Shown one piece after another: positions 51,492 through 60,209 of a stretch of 64,000 nucleotides of DNA. Under the pieces are notes generated by a model. The model saw only the letters and a program-made list of their open reading frames with translations. It was not told where the DNA came from and ran no database searches. The position numbers and the translations under genes were made by a program. This stretch comes from Sulfuricystis multivorans. GTDB taxonomy: Bacteria; Pseudomonadota; Gammaproteobacteria; Burkholderiales; Rhodocyclaceae. The DNA is taken from the NCBI RefSeq assembly GCF_003966565.1, contig NZ_AP018718.1, forward strand, positions 2,294,001 to 2,358,000, given 5' to 3'. Positions within the stretch are counted from its first letter, which is position 1. Each line of letters begins with the position of its first letter.

Positions 51492-54017
51492 ATGAGCAAA
51501 CAATTGATCATCGCCGAAAAGCCATCGGTCGCGCAGGACATCGCGCGTGCCCTGGGCGGTTTCACTCGCGAGGGTGACTATTTCGAGAGCGAGTACTATG
51601 TGCTGTCCTCGGCCGTAGGCCATCTTCTGGAACTGGCCGTGCCGGAGGAATATGAGGTCAAGCGCGGTAAATGGAGTTTCAGCCATCTGCCGGTGATTCC
51701 GCCACGCTTCACGCTGCATCCGATCGAGAAGACCGCCGATCGCCTGAAGTTGCTCGTGCGGCTTGCCAAGCGCAAGGATGTCGTGGCGCTGATCAATGCC
51801 TGCGACGCGGGACGCGAAGGCGAGCTGATCTTCCGCTACATCGTCCAGTTTGCCAAGATCGACAAGCCGATCCGTAGGCTGTGGCTGCAGTCGATGACGC
51901 CACAGGCGATCAAGGACGGCTTTGCCCACCTGCGCACCGATGAAGAGATGCTGCCGCTCGCGGATGCAGCGCGCTGCCGCTCGGAGGCCGACTGGCTGAT
52001 CGGCATCAACGGCACGCGCGCGATGACCGCCTTCAATTCTCAGGAAGGCGGCTTCTATAAAACCACCGTCGGCCGCGTGCAAACGCCGACCTTGGCGATC
52101 CTCGTCGAGCGCGAGAAGGCGATCCGCGCCTTCCAGCCGCGCGACTACTGGGAGGTCGAGGCCGAGTTCCAGGCGGTCGCTGGCACTTATCGCGGCAAAT
52201 GGTTCGACGAAAAATTCAAAAAGTCGGACGATGAGCATGCCAGGGCCGAGCGCCTGTGGGACATCGAGCAGGCCGAGGCGCTGCGCAAGAAGTGTCTGGG
52301 CAAGCATGGCGAGGTCACGGAAGAGGCAACCCCCAAGACCGAAGCCTGTCCGCTGCTCTACGATCTCACCAGTCTTCAGCGCGACGCCAACGGCCGCTTC
52401 GGCTTTTCGGCACGCAACACCCTGGCGCTCGCCCAAGCGCTCTACGAAAAACACAAGGTGCTGACCTATCCGCGTACCGACAGCCGATACTTACCCGAGG
52501 ACATGATCGGCGCCGTCAAGGAGACGCTCGCGGCGCTGACCGATTCGCCCCTCGGCCAGCATGCCGCAACGGTGCTCAAAAACGGCTGGGTGCATCCGAC
52601 CAAGCGCATCTTCGACAACGCCAAGGTCTCCGACCACTTCGCGATCATTCCCACCGGCACCCCGCCGAAACATCTTTCCGAGCCCGAGCAGAAACTCTAT
52701 GACCTCGTCGTCAAGCGTTTCATCGCGATCTTTTACCCTGCCGCCGAGTATCTCGTCACGACGCGCATCACGCGCGTCGAAGGGGAGCCGTTCAAGACCG
52801 TCGGCAAGGTGCTGGTGACCCCGGGGTGGCTCGCCGTCTATGGCAAGGAGGCGCAGGGGGGGGAAGAGAGCCCGAATCTACCACCGCTGGCCAAGAACGA
52901 ACGGGTGTGGACCAACGACGTCGAAGTGAAACCCAACCACACCAAGCCGCCGCCACGCTTCAACGAAGCGACGCTGCTCACGGCAATGGAAGGCGCCGGC
53001 AAGCTGGTCGAAGACGAAGAACTCCGGGAGGCGATGCTTGATCGGGGCCTGGGCACGCCGGCCACCCGCGCGGCGATCATCGAAGGATTGATCCAGGAAG
53101 AATACGTGCATCGTCACGGCCGCGAATTGCAGCCGACCGCCAAGGCCTTCAACCTGCTGTTCGCCCTCGAACAGCTCAAAGTCGACGAGATCCGCTCGCC
53201 GGAGCTCACCGGGCTGTGGGAATGGAAGCTCAGGGAGATGGAACATGGGCGCCTAAAGCGCGAGGCGTTCATGGCGCACATCGTCGAGCAGACGCGCGAG
53301 ATGGTCGAACGCATCAAGACCGGCGAGCTGCACGACACCGATTTCGGCACGCTCGAAACGCCTTGCCCGAAATGTGGCGGAAAAATCCACGAGACCTACC
53401 GCTACTTCAAGTGCGACCAGTGCGACTACAAGCTGTGGAAGGTGATCGCCGGCCGCCAGTGGGAGCCGGAGGAAATGGAAGAGCTGCTGAAAAACCGGCA
53501 GATCGGCCCGCTTTCCGGCTTTCGCAGCAAGATGGGGCGCGCCTTTTCCGCCGTCATCCGCCTCGATGAGGATTTCGCGCCGAAGTTCGACTTCGGCAAC
53601 GAGGAGGATGCGGCCGAGGCAGTCGATTTCAGCGGACAGGTGCCGTTGGGCCCCTGCCCGAAGTGCGGCGCGCGGGTATTCGAAATGCCGATGGCCTACG
53701 TCTGCGAAAAGGCCGTAGGTTCAGCGAAGTCCTGCGACTTCCGCTCTGGCAAGGTGATCCTGCAGCAGGAAATCTCCCGCGCCGAGATGCAGAAGCTGCT
53801 CGAAACCGGCCGGACCTCATTACTCAAGGGCTTCGTCTCGAACCGCACGAAGAAGAAGTTTTCCGCCTATCTGGTGCGCAACGCCTCCGGCAAGATCGGC
53901 TTCGAGTTCGAGCAGCGCACGGCAAAACCTACCCAGGCGAAGACGGAAACGAAAGTCGGCGCTGGTGAGGCGGCAAGCGCAGCGAAAAAGTCCTCGACGA
54001 GAAAGAAAAGCGGCTGA
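51492..54017 (+). CDS. topB: DNA topoisomerase III (type IA)
   Basis: 841 residues, longer than E. coli TopB (653) because of extra C-terminal domains. The Toprim motif is QLIIAEKPSVAQDIARALGG; INACDAGREGELIFRYI supplies metal ligands, and the active-site Tyr is in LTYPRTDSRYLP. The C-terminus carries zinc ribbons (CPKCGGKIHET...CDQC and CPKCGARVFE) and a Lys-rich tail. A dispersed repeat (53951-53976) encodes KVGAGEAAS in that tail. It decatenates DNA in replication and recombination. Confidence 0.94.
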   Translation: MSKQLIIAEKPSVAQDIARALGGFTREGDYFESEYYVLSSAVGHLLELAVPEEYEVKRGKWSFSHLPVIPPRFTLHPIEKTADRLKLLVRLAKRKDVVALINACDAGREGELIFRYIVQFAKIDKPIRRLWLQSMTPQAIKDGFAHLRTDEEMLPLADAARCRSEADWLIGINGTRAMTAFNSQEGGFYKTTVGRVQTPTLAILVEREKAIRAFQPRDYWEVEAEFQAVAGTYRGKWFDEKFKKSDDEHARAERLWDIEQAEALRKKCLGKHGEVTEEATPKTEACPLLYDLTSLQRDANGRFGFSARNTLALAQALYEKHKVLTYPRTDSRYLPEDMIGAVKETLAALTDSPLGQHAATVLKNGWVHPTKRIFDNAKVSDHFAIIPTGTPPKHLSEPEQKLYDLVVKRFIAIFYPAAEYLVTTRITRVEGEPFKTVGKVLVTPGWLAVYGKEAQGGEESPNLPPLAKNERVWTNDVEVKPNHTKPPPRFNEATLLTAMEGAGKLVEDEELREAMLDRGLGTPATRAAIIEGLIQEEYVHRHGRELQPTAKAFNLLFALEQLKVDEIRSPELTGLWEWKLREMEHGRLKREAFMAHIVEQTREMVERIKTGELHDTDFGTLETPCPKCGGKIHETYRYFKCDQCDYKLWKVIAGRQWEPEEMEELLKNRQIGPLSGFRSKMGRAFSAVIRLDEDFAPKFDFGNEEDAAEAVDFSGQVPLGPCPKCGARVFEMPMAYVCEKAVGSAKSCDFRSGKVILQQEISRAEMQKLLETGRTSLLKGFVSNRTKKKFSAYLVRNASGKIGFEFEQRTAKPTQAKTETKVGAGEAASAAKKSSTRKKSG
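53951..53976 (-). repeat. Dispersed ~25-bp repeat inside the topB tail
   Basis: GAAAGTCGGCGCTGGTGAGG then CGGCAA. It is read in frame as KVGAGEAA, 14 codons before the stop. Confidence 0.65.
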
Positions 54018-54038
54018 TCCGCGGCGCGCAGGCTGGAG

Positions 54039-55262
54039 TCAGTCCTGCGCCCAGAAGCGGCTGACGTCCCGAATGCCCCATTTCGCCGCCTCTTCGCGAC
54101 CGACGATCTTTTCCGTCGGCTGCCTGGAGAGATCGACGACTTCCGGCGCAAGATAGGTTTGTGATTTCGTCGAGAAAAAGACCTTGACCTTCGGCGTGAG
54201 CAGCGATTGCGGCGATTGCTCGATGACGACGCCGAGACGGCCTGAGGATAGCCGCACCAGCGAACCGACCGGGTAGATGCCGATGCTCCTCACGAAGGCG
54301 TGGAAGATGCGCTCGTCGAAATGGCCTTTCCATTCGGCCATCCGGCGGATCGACTCGGACGGCTCCCAGCCGGCCTTGTAGGGACGGTTCGAGGTGATCG
54401 CGTCATAGACGTCGCAGACCGCGCCCATTTTGGCGAACAGGCTGATCGCCTCACCCGACAAGCCTTCGGGATAGCCGCTGCCGTCGATCTTCTCATGGTG
54501 GTGCAGGCACACATCGCGGGGAATCTCGCCTGCCGCGCCGCCCTCGACCAGCAGACGATGGCCATCGACCGGATGGCGTTTCATGATCACGAACTCTTCG
54601 TCGGTGAGCTTGCCCGGCTTGTTGAGCACTCCAGGTGGCGTCAGCGCCTTGCCGAGGTCATGCAACAATCCCGCCATGCCAACCTCGCGCGTCGTCGCCT
54701 CATCGAGCTCGAGCACGCGCGCGAGTGCGACCATCAGCGCACAAACGGCGACCGAGTGCATATAAGTGTAGTCATCGGCCGATCGCAGCCGCGCCAGGCT
54801 GATCAACGCGCCGGGGTTGCGCATCACCGAGGCGGAAATCTCATCGACCAGCGCGCCGGCGGCGGCATGGTCGATCGCCTTGCCCATGCGCACTTCCTGG
54901 AACATCGAGATGACCTGTTCCTTGCCTTGGGCGCAAATCTTCGCCGCCCGCCGTACTTCCTCGGCCAGGAGCACGGGCCGCCGGATCGTCGGAGCCGGCG
55001 CTGGCGGCGCCTCGATATGCATGAGCTCGTCTTCGACGCGGGCGGCGATTTCCTCGCGGGTGGGCGCCGACGCCTCGACGTCGAGGCCTTTCGCCGTGTC
55101 GATCCACACCTCGCGCACGCCGCAGCTTTGCACTTCCCTGAGCAGCTGCGGCGTATCGATCTTGAAACTCTCGCTCCAGAATGGGTGGTCCATCCACGAA
55201 CCGCAGAATTCGTGGATGTGCATCCCCAGTCGGAGTTGGTCGACAGTGACTTTTTTCAACAT
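54039..55262 (-). CDS. HD-GYP domain c-di-GMP phosphodiesterase
   Basis: 407 residues. The N-terminal DUF3391 region ([19 protein letters not shown]) is followed by an HD-GYP domain: [26 protein letters not shown] and [16 protein letters not shown]. All are intact, so it should hydrolyse c-di-GMP. No membrane segment or receiver domain is present. ATG 55262 is the family start; an earlier in-frame ATG at 55313 would overlap the divergent uppP. Confidence 0.92.
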   Translation of the reverse strand: MLKKVTVDQLRLGMHIHEFCGSWMDHPFWSESFKIDTPQLLREVQSCGVREVWIDTAKGLDVEASAPTREEIAARVEDELMHIEAPPAPAPTIRRPVLLAEEVRRAAKICAQGKEQVISMFQEVRMGKAIDHAAAGALVDEISASVMRNPGALISLARLRSADDYTYMHSVAVCALMVALARVLELDEATTREVGMAGLLHDLGKALTPPGVLNKPGKLTDEEFVIMKRHPVDGHRLLVEGGAAGEIPRDVCLHHHEKIDGSGYPEGLSGEAISLFAKMGAVCDVYDAITSNRPYKAGWEPSESIRRMAEWKGHFDERIFHAFVRSIGIYPVGSLVRLSSGRLGVVIEQSPQSLLTPKVKVFFSTKSQTYLAPEVVDLSRQPTEKIVGREEAAKWGIRDVSRFWAQD

Positions 55263-55301
55263 GCTAGACTCGCCGCCCCCTTTCCATCCAGCCGACATGT
55301 C

Positions 55302-56126
55302 ATGGAGCTTCATCCTCTCTTCCAGGCGCTGATTCTCGGCTCAATCGAGGGTCTCACCGAATTCCTGCCGATCTCCAGCACCGGCCATCTGATCCTCGCC
55401 GGAGACTTGCTCGATTTTAACGACGAGCGTGGCAAGCTGTTTGAAATCGTCATTCAATCCGGCGCGATCCTCGCCGTGGTCTGGGAATACCGGCACCGCT
55501 TCGGCACGGTGCTCGCCGGCCTGCCCCATGACCCGGTCGCGCGACGGTTCGTCATCAATCTCTTCATCGCCTTCCTGCCGCTCGCGGTGCTGGGCCTTTT
55601 GTTCGGCAAGGCGATCAAGGCCACCTTGTTCGCGCCGATCCCGGTCGCCCTCGCTTTCATCATTGGCGCCCTGATCATCCTTTGGGCCGAGCGGCGCACA
55701 CATACGGTCACCATCCACTCGGTCGACGACATCACGCCGTGGGATGCGCTGAAACTCGGTCTAGCGCAAGCCTGCGCGCTGATCCCCGGCACTTCGCGCT
55801 CGGGTTCGACCATCATCGGCGGGCTCATCTTCGGGCTTAGCCGCCAGGCGGCCACTGAATTTTCCTTCTTCCTTGCCGTACCAACGCTCGGCGCCGCGAC
55901 CGTCTATCAGCTTTACAAAGAACGGCACTTGCTGGTCTGGGACGATCTCGGCCTGTGGGTCGTCGGCTTCGTCTCCGCCTTCGTCTCGGCTTTCCTGTGC
56001 GTGCGCTGGCTGTTGCGCTACATCAGCCACCACGATTTCACGATCTTCGCCTGGTACCGGATCGTCTTCGGCCTCGTCGTGATCATTACCTGGCAGCGGG
56101 GGATCGTCGATTGGACCACCTCTTGA
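55302..56126 (+). CDS. uppP: Undecaprenyl-diphosphatase
   Basis: 274 residues, about eight transmembrane helices. Both catalytic motifs are intact: [20 protein letters not shown] and [18 protein letters not shown]. It recycles undecaprenyl pyrophosphate for cell-wall synthesis and confers bacitracin tolerance. It is divergent from the HD-GYP gene across only 39 bp, and the next gene begins 4 bp after its stop. Confidence 0.95.
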   Translation: MELHPLFQALILGSIEGLTEFLPISSTGHLILAGDLLDFNDERGKLFEIVIQSGAILAVVWEYRHRFGTVLAGLPHDPVARRFVINLFIAFLPLAVLGLLFGKAIKATLFAPIPVALAFIIGALIILWAERRTHTVTIHSVDDITPWDALKLGLAQACALIPGTSRSGSTIIGGLIFGLSRQAATEFSFFLAVPTLGAATVYQLYKERHLLVWDDLGLWVVGFVSAFVSAFLCVRWLLRYISHHDFTIFAWYRIVFGLVVIITWQRGIVDWTTS

Positions 56127-56130
56127 TGCC

Positions 56131-58044
56131 ATGAACGTCCTTTTCGAAGAGGATGGCGCCTTCAAGACCGGCACCATCGTCGCCGACAACGATACCTCCT
56201 TGCAGGTCGACACCGTGTCGGGCAAGCGCATCAAGCTGAAAGCCGCCCAAGTGCTGCTGCGCTTTGCCGAGCCCGCACCTGCCGAGCTGCTCGCGCGAGC
56301 GGAAACGCTGATGGCCGAGATCGACACCGAATTCCTCTGGGAAGTCGCGCCGGAGGGCGAGTTCGGCTTTGCCGAGATGGCCGCCGAGTATTTCGGCCAT
56401 GCGCCCAGCCCCAGCGAGGCCGCCGCAGTGTTGCTGAGACTGCATTCGGCGCCGATCCATTTCCATCGCAAGGGCAAGGGGCGCTTCAGACGCGCGCCGC
56501 CGGAGATTCTGCAGGCCGCGCTCGCCGGGCTGGAAAAAAAGCGCCAGCAGGCGCTGGCCATCGAGCGCATGGTCGAGGAGCTCAAAGCCGGCCAGCTGCC
56601 CGCCGAGTTCAAGCCCCTGCTTGCCGAGCTGCTCTACAAGCCCGACCGTAACAAGCCGGAAACCAAGGCGCTGGAAGCCGCCTGCGCGGCAACCCATGAA
56701 TCCGCCGAGCGGCTGCTTTTTCGCTGCGGCGCGATCGATGACACGCACGACTATCACCTCGGCCGTTTCCTGTTCGAGCATTTCCGCGCCGGCACCGGCT
56801 TTCCCTCGTTCGAGCCGCCCGTGGCAGCGGCCGATTTGCCCTGTGCGCAAATCGCTGCCTTCTCGATCGACGACGCCCACACCACCGAGATCGACGATGC
56901 CTTCTCGGTCGAAATGAAACCCGATGGCGGCATGAAGGTCGGCATCCACATCGCCGCGCCGGGCTTGGGCTTCGGGCCGGATTCCGATCTCGGCAAGATC
57001 GCCCGCCAGCGCTTATCGACCGTCTATATGCCGGGCAAGAAGATCACGATGCTGCCCGAAGGCGTCATCGATGCCCACACGCTCGCCGCCGGGCAGATCG
57101 TTCCGGCACTGTCGCTCTACCTCGACGTCGCGCCGGATCTGCGCATCCTCGCGCACGAGACGAGGATCGAGCATGTGCCGGTGGCGGCGAACCTGCGCCA
57201 TCACGACATCGAGCCGCTGTTCAATCGGGATACGCTGGCAGCCGGCAGCGTGCCCGACTTTCCTTTCCGCGACGCATTGATCCGCCTCTGGGAGCTTGCC
57301 ACCGTGCTCGAAGTCGGGCGCGGTCAGACGAGCCAGCAAAACCGCAAGGACTACAACTTCCGCATCGACTGGGAGGCCGAGACGGCGTATGGCAAAGGCC
57401 AAGTGACGATCGAGGAGCGGCCGCGCGGCAGTCCGCTCGACATGCTGGTCGCCGAGCTGATGATCGTCGCCAACAGCACCTGGGGTGCGCTGCTGCGCGA
57501 TGCAAAGCTGCCGGGCATGTACCGGGCGCAGACCGCGGGCAAGGCGCGCATGACGACGGTGGCTGCCCCGCACGAAGGTCTGGGCGTCGATTGCTACGCC
57601 TGGTCGACCTCTCCCTTGCGGCGCTTTGCCGATCTGGCCAACCAGTGGCAGCTGATCGCGCTGTTGCGGGGGGATAAGCCGCCGTTTCCGCCCAAGTCGG
57701 CGGAGCTGATGGCCGCCTTGCGCGACTTCGAGCTCACCTACGCAAGCTATGCCGAATTCCAGCGGCAGATGGAACATTACTGGTGCCTGCGCTGGCTGTT
57801 ACAGGAGGAAGTGAGCGAGATCACGGCCCAGGTGCTCAAGGAGAACATCGTGCGCTGCGAGACGCTGCCGCTGATCCTCAAGGCCACCGGCATGCCGACG
57901 CTGGAGCGCGGCGCGCGCGTGCGCCTCGCGGTAGCGGATGTCGATCTCTTGGCCGCCACCGCGCAGGCGCGTTTCCTCGCCGTGCTGGCGGCGGCAGATG
58001 CGGAGGAAAACGACGCGAACGACGTGGAGGAAGGCGCAGGTTAG
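56131..58044 (+). CDS. RNB-domain exoribonuclease (RNase II/R family)
   Basis: 637 residues. The RNB catalytic core has AAFSIDDAHTTEIDDAFSVE with the Asp cluster, then VGIHIAAPGLGFGPDSDLG, VYMPGKKITMLPE and TSPLRRFADLANQWQLIA. The N-terminal ~200 residues lack clear cold-shock domains, and the C-terminal S1 region is short. This fits the shorter betaproteobacterial RNase II-like form rather than full RNase R. It degrades RNA 3' to 5'. tonB follows, as is common in the group. Confidence 0.88.
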   Translation: MNVLFEEDGAFKTGTIVADNDTSLQVDTVSGKRIKLKAAQVLLRFAEPAPAELLARAETLMAEIDTEFLWEVAPEGEFGFAEMAAEYFGHAPSPSEAAAVLLRLHSAPIHFHRKGKGRFRRAPPEILQAALAGLEKKRQQALAIERMVEELKAGQLPAEFKPLLAELLYKPDRNKPETKALEAACAATHESAERLLFRCGAIDDTHDYHLGRFLFEHFRAGTGFPSFEPPVAAADLPCAQIAAFSIDDAHTTEIDDAFSVEMKPDGGMKVGIHIAAPGLGFGPDSDLGKIARQRLSTVYMPGKKITMLPEGVIDAHTLAAGQIVPALSLYLDVAPDLRILAHETRIEHVPVAANLRHHDIEPLFNRDTLAAGSVPDFPFRDALIRLWELATVLEVGRGQTSQQNRKDYNFRIDWEAETAYGKGQVTIEERPRGSPLDMLVAELMIVANSTWGALLRDAKLPGMYRAQTAGKARMTTVAAPHEGLGVDCYAWSTSPLRRFADLANQWQLIALLRGDKPPFPPKSAELMAALRDFELTYASYAEFQRQMEHYWCLRWLLQEEVSEITAQVLKENIVRCETLPLILKATGMPTLERGARVRLAVADVDLLAATAQARFLAVLAAADAEENDANDVEEGAG

Positions 58045-58047
58045 AAT
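58042..58047 (+). promoter_or_regulatory. Candidate -10 box for leaderless tonB transcript
   Basis: TAGAAT overlaps the stop codon of the upstream exonuclease gene and lies 6 nt before ATG 58054. Confidence 0.4.
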
Positions 58048-58053
58048 TTCCCC

Positions 58054-58938
58054 ATGCCCCTTTCCCTCGACTGGCCCGCTCCACTGGCAACGCTGGATGC
58101 ATCGCGACGGCGGCTGACGCTCGCAGTTGGCATTTCATTGTTCCTGCACGCGATCCTCTTGTCGATCCACTTCAAGCTGCCCGAGAAGCTCGACCATGTC
58201 CGCGAGCAGGCGCTCGACGTCATCCTCGTCAATGCCAAGCACGCCGAAAAACCCGTCAAGACGCAGGCCAAGGCACAGGCGAACCTCGATGCCGGCGGCA
58301 ACATCGACGCGCCACGGCGTGCCAAGACTCCGCTGCCGCCCAGCCGGGAGAGCCACAGCGGTGACGACCTCATCGCCGCCCGCCAGCGCGTCGCGCTGCT
58401 CGAACAGCAGCAGCGTGAGCTGATCACCAAACATGGTACGGAGCATGCCATCCGGCCGCAGACCGAACCCACTCTCGATGCGCACCAGGCCGAGATTTCC
58501 GGCCGCGATCTCGCCACTGCGGCGCGGGCATTGGTGCGGCTGGAAGCGGAAATCGCCCGTTCGATCGACGAATACAACCAACGGCCGAAACGCAAGTTCA
58601 TCGGCGCGCGCGTCGAGGAATACCGTTTCGCGCAATATGTCGAGGACTGGCGCCAGAAGGTCGAGCGCGTCGGCAACCTCAACTATCCCGAAGCGGCGCG
58701 CGGCAAGCTCTACGGCAGCCTGATCCTCACCGTGGCGATCAAGAGCGATGGTAGCCTCGAGCGCGTCGAGCTCAATCGCTCCTCCGGCCACAAGGTGCTC
58801 GACGAGGCGGCACAACGCATCGTGCGCCTGGCCGCGCCTTTCGCTGCCTTCCCGGAGAACATCCGCCGCGATACCGATATCATCGAAATCACCCGCACCT
58901 GGACGTTTACCGGTGCGGATCGACTTGCCACCCAATAG
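58054..58938 (+). CDS. TonB-family energy transducer
   Basis: 294 residues. One N-terminal transmembrane helix (LTLAVGISLFLHAILLSIHF), a periplasmic linker with a coiled-coil-like segment (VALLEQQQRELI), and a C-terminal TonB domain (VGNLNYPEAARGKLYGSLIL, VELNRSSGHKVLDEAAQRIV). It would link the proton-motive force to outer-membrane receptors, or serve a structural role. No exbB/exbD or receptor is adjacent, so its partner is unknown. Confidence 0.88.
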   Translation: MPLSLDWPAPLATLDASRRRLTLAVGISLFLHAILLSIHFKLPEKLDHVREQALDVILVNAKHAEKPVKTQAKAQANLDAGGNIDAPRRAKTPLPPSRESHSGDDLIAARQRVALLEQQQRELITKHGTEHAIRPQTEPTLDAHQAEISGRDLATAARALVRLEAEIARSIDEYNQRPKRKFIGARVEEYRFAQYVEDWRQKVERVGNLNYPEAARGKLYGSLILTVAIKSDGSLERVELNRSSGHKVLDEAAQRIVRLAAPFAAFPENIRRDTDIIEITRTWTFTGADRLATQ

Positions 58939-58949
58939 AAGGACATCTC

Positions 58950-60209
58950 ATGGCTCTCTCTGCCGACGACGTCAGCATGGCGCTGTTCTGCGATTTCGAA
59001 AACATCGCGCTCGGCGTGCGTGATGCGCAGTATGAAAAATTCGACATCAAGCCGGTGCTCGAACGCCTGCTGCTCAAGGGCAGCATCGTCGTCAAGAAGG
59101 CCTATTGCGACTGGGAGCGCTACAAGAGCTTCAAGGCGGCGATGCACGAGGCGAACTTCGAGCTGATCGAAATCCCGCACGTGCGCCAGTCGGGCAAGAA
59201 CTCGGCCGACATCCGCATGGTCGTCGATGCGCTCGATCTCTGTTACACCAAGAGCCACGTCAATACCTTCGTCATCATCTCGGGCGACTCGGACTTCTCG
59301 CCGCTGGTGTCGAAGCTGCGCGAGAACGCCAAGCGGGTGATTGGTGTCGGCGTCAAGCAATCGACCTCCGACTTGTTGATCGCCAACTGCGACGAGTTCA
59401 TCTACATCGACGACCTGATGAGGAAACGGAGCCGCGAGGACAAGCAGGCGAAGAAACCTGCCGATCCGCAGGAAATGGAGGCGCGCCGCACCAAGGGTCT
59501 GGAGATGGCCGCCGCCACGCTGGAAGCGCTGCTCGAAGACCGCAGTGACGACGAGAAGGTCTGGGCCTCGGTGCTCAAGGAAGCGATCAAGCGTCGCCAT
59601 CCGGGTTTCAACGAGGCCTATCACGGCTTCAAGACCTTCGGCGCGCTGCTCGAAGAGGCGGCGCGGCGCGGGCTGATGGAAGTCGGCCGCGAGGCCAACA
59701 GCACCTATGTGAAACGGCGCCTCGCGCAGACTTCGGCCGAAGCGACGCCGGCCGAAATGGCAGCCCCCGAGCCTGCGACGACGCTGCCGAGCCCATCCGC
59801 GGCCGAGGGTGCCGTCCCGCCAGCGCCGACTTTGCGAGGTGAGGCGGCGCCCGGCGGGACGTCTCCTATTCCGCCAGCGCCGACTTTGCGAGGTGAGGCG
59901 GCGCCCGGCGGGACGTCTCCTATTCCGCCAGTGCCGACTTTGGAGTCTCCGTCGGCAGAAGCCGCCGCACCCGCGCCGGCGCCCCGCCGTCGTGGCCGCG
60001 GCCGCAAACCCGCCGCAGCGGCCGAAGCGCCGGCCGCCGCAGAATCCGCTCCCGTAAAGCCCGCCGAACCCGCCAAAGCGGCATCAGCCGCTTCCGTTGA
60101 ATCGGCACCGGCTGCTCCCGTCGAGGCCAAGACCGAAGCGCAAAGAAAGCTCGTCCGCAAGCCGCGCAGTCCGCGGCGTCGCAAAGATCAGGCGCCCGTC
60201 GCGTCCTGA
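58950..60209 (+). CDS. NYN-domain ribonuclease-like protein with LOTUS domain and repeat-rich tail
   Basis: 419 residues. The N-terminal NYN/DUF88 (LabA-like PIN-fold) domain has MALFCDFENIALGVRDAQYE, SADIRMVVDALDLCY and FVIISGDSDFSPLVSKLREN, with the acidic residues of a metal-dependent RNase. An OST-HTH/LOTUS RNA-binding domain follows (VWASVLKEAIKRRHPGFNEA, then GFKTFGALLEEAA). The last ~150 residues are Pro/Ala-rich and disordered, include two tandem 18-residue repeats (PAPTLRGEAAPGGTSPIP), and end in a basic RRRK tail. It is probably an RNA-processing factor; the substrate is unknown. Confidence 0.9.
   Translation: MALSADDVSMALFCDFENIALGVRDAQYEKFDIKPVLERLLLKGSIVVKKAYCDWERYKSFKAAMHEANFELIEIPHVRQSGKNSADIRMVVDALDLCYTKSHVNTFVIISGDSDFSPLVSKLRENAKRVIGVGVKQSTSDLLIANCDEFIYIDDLMRKRSREDKQAKKPADPQEMEARRTKGLEMAAATLEALLEDRSDDEKVWASVLKEAIKRRHPGFNEAYHGFKTFGALLEEAARRGLMEVGREANSTYVKRRLAQTSAEATPAEMAAPEPATTLPSPSAAEGAVPPAPTLRGEAAPGGTSPIPPAPTLRGEAAPGGTSPIPPVPTLESPSAEAAAPAPAPRRRGRGRKPAAAAEAPAAAESAPVKPAEPAKAASAASVESAPAAPVEAKTEAQRKLVRKPRSPRRRKDQAPVAS
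59809..59941 (+). repeat. 54-bp tandem repeats built on the dispersed ~25-bp repeat
   Basis: GTGCCGTCCCGCCAGCGCCG then ACTTT at 59809-59833 is a copy of the dispersed repeat. From 59821 a 54-bp unit (18 codons) is repeated twice exactly (59821-59874, 59875-59928), with a partial third copy from 59929. The unit starts with the CAGCGCCGACTTT core, so the dispersed element appears to have been expanded in tandem within the coding frame. Confidence 0.85.

Noticed and set aside
50349-52454. Long antisense frame spanning dprA and topB
   Set aside because: It covers two genes with strong homology on the other strand and shows no domain of its own.
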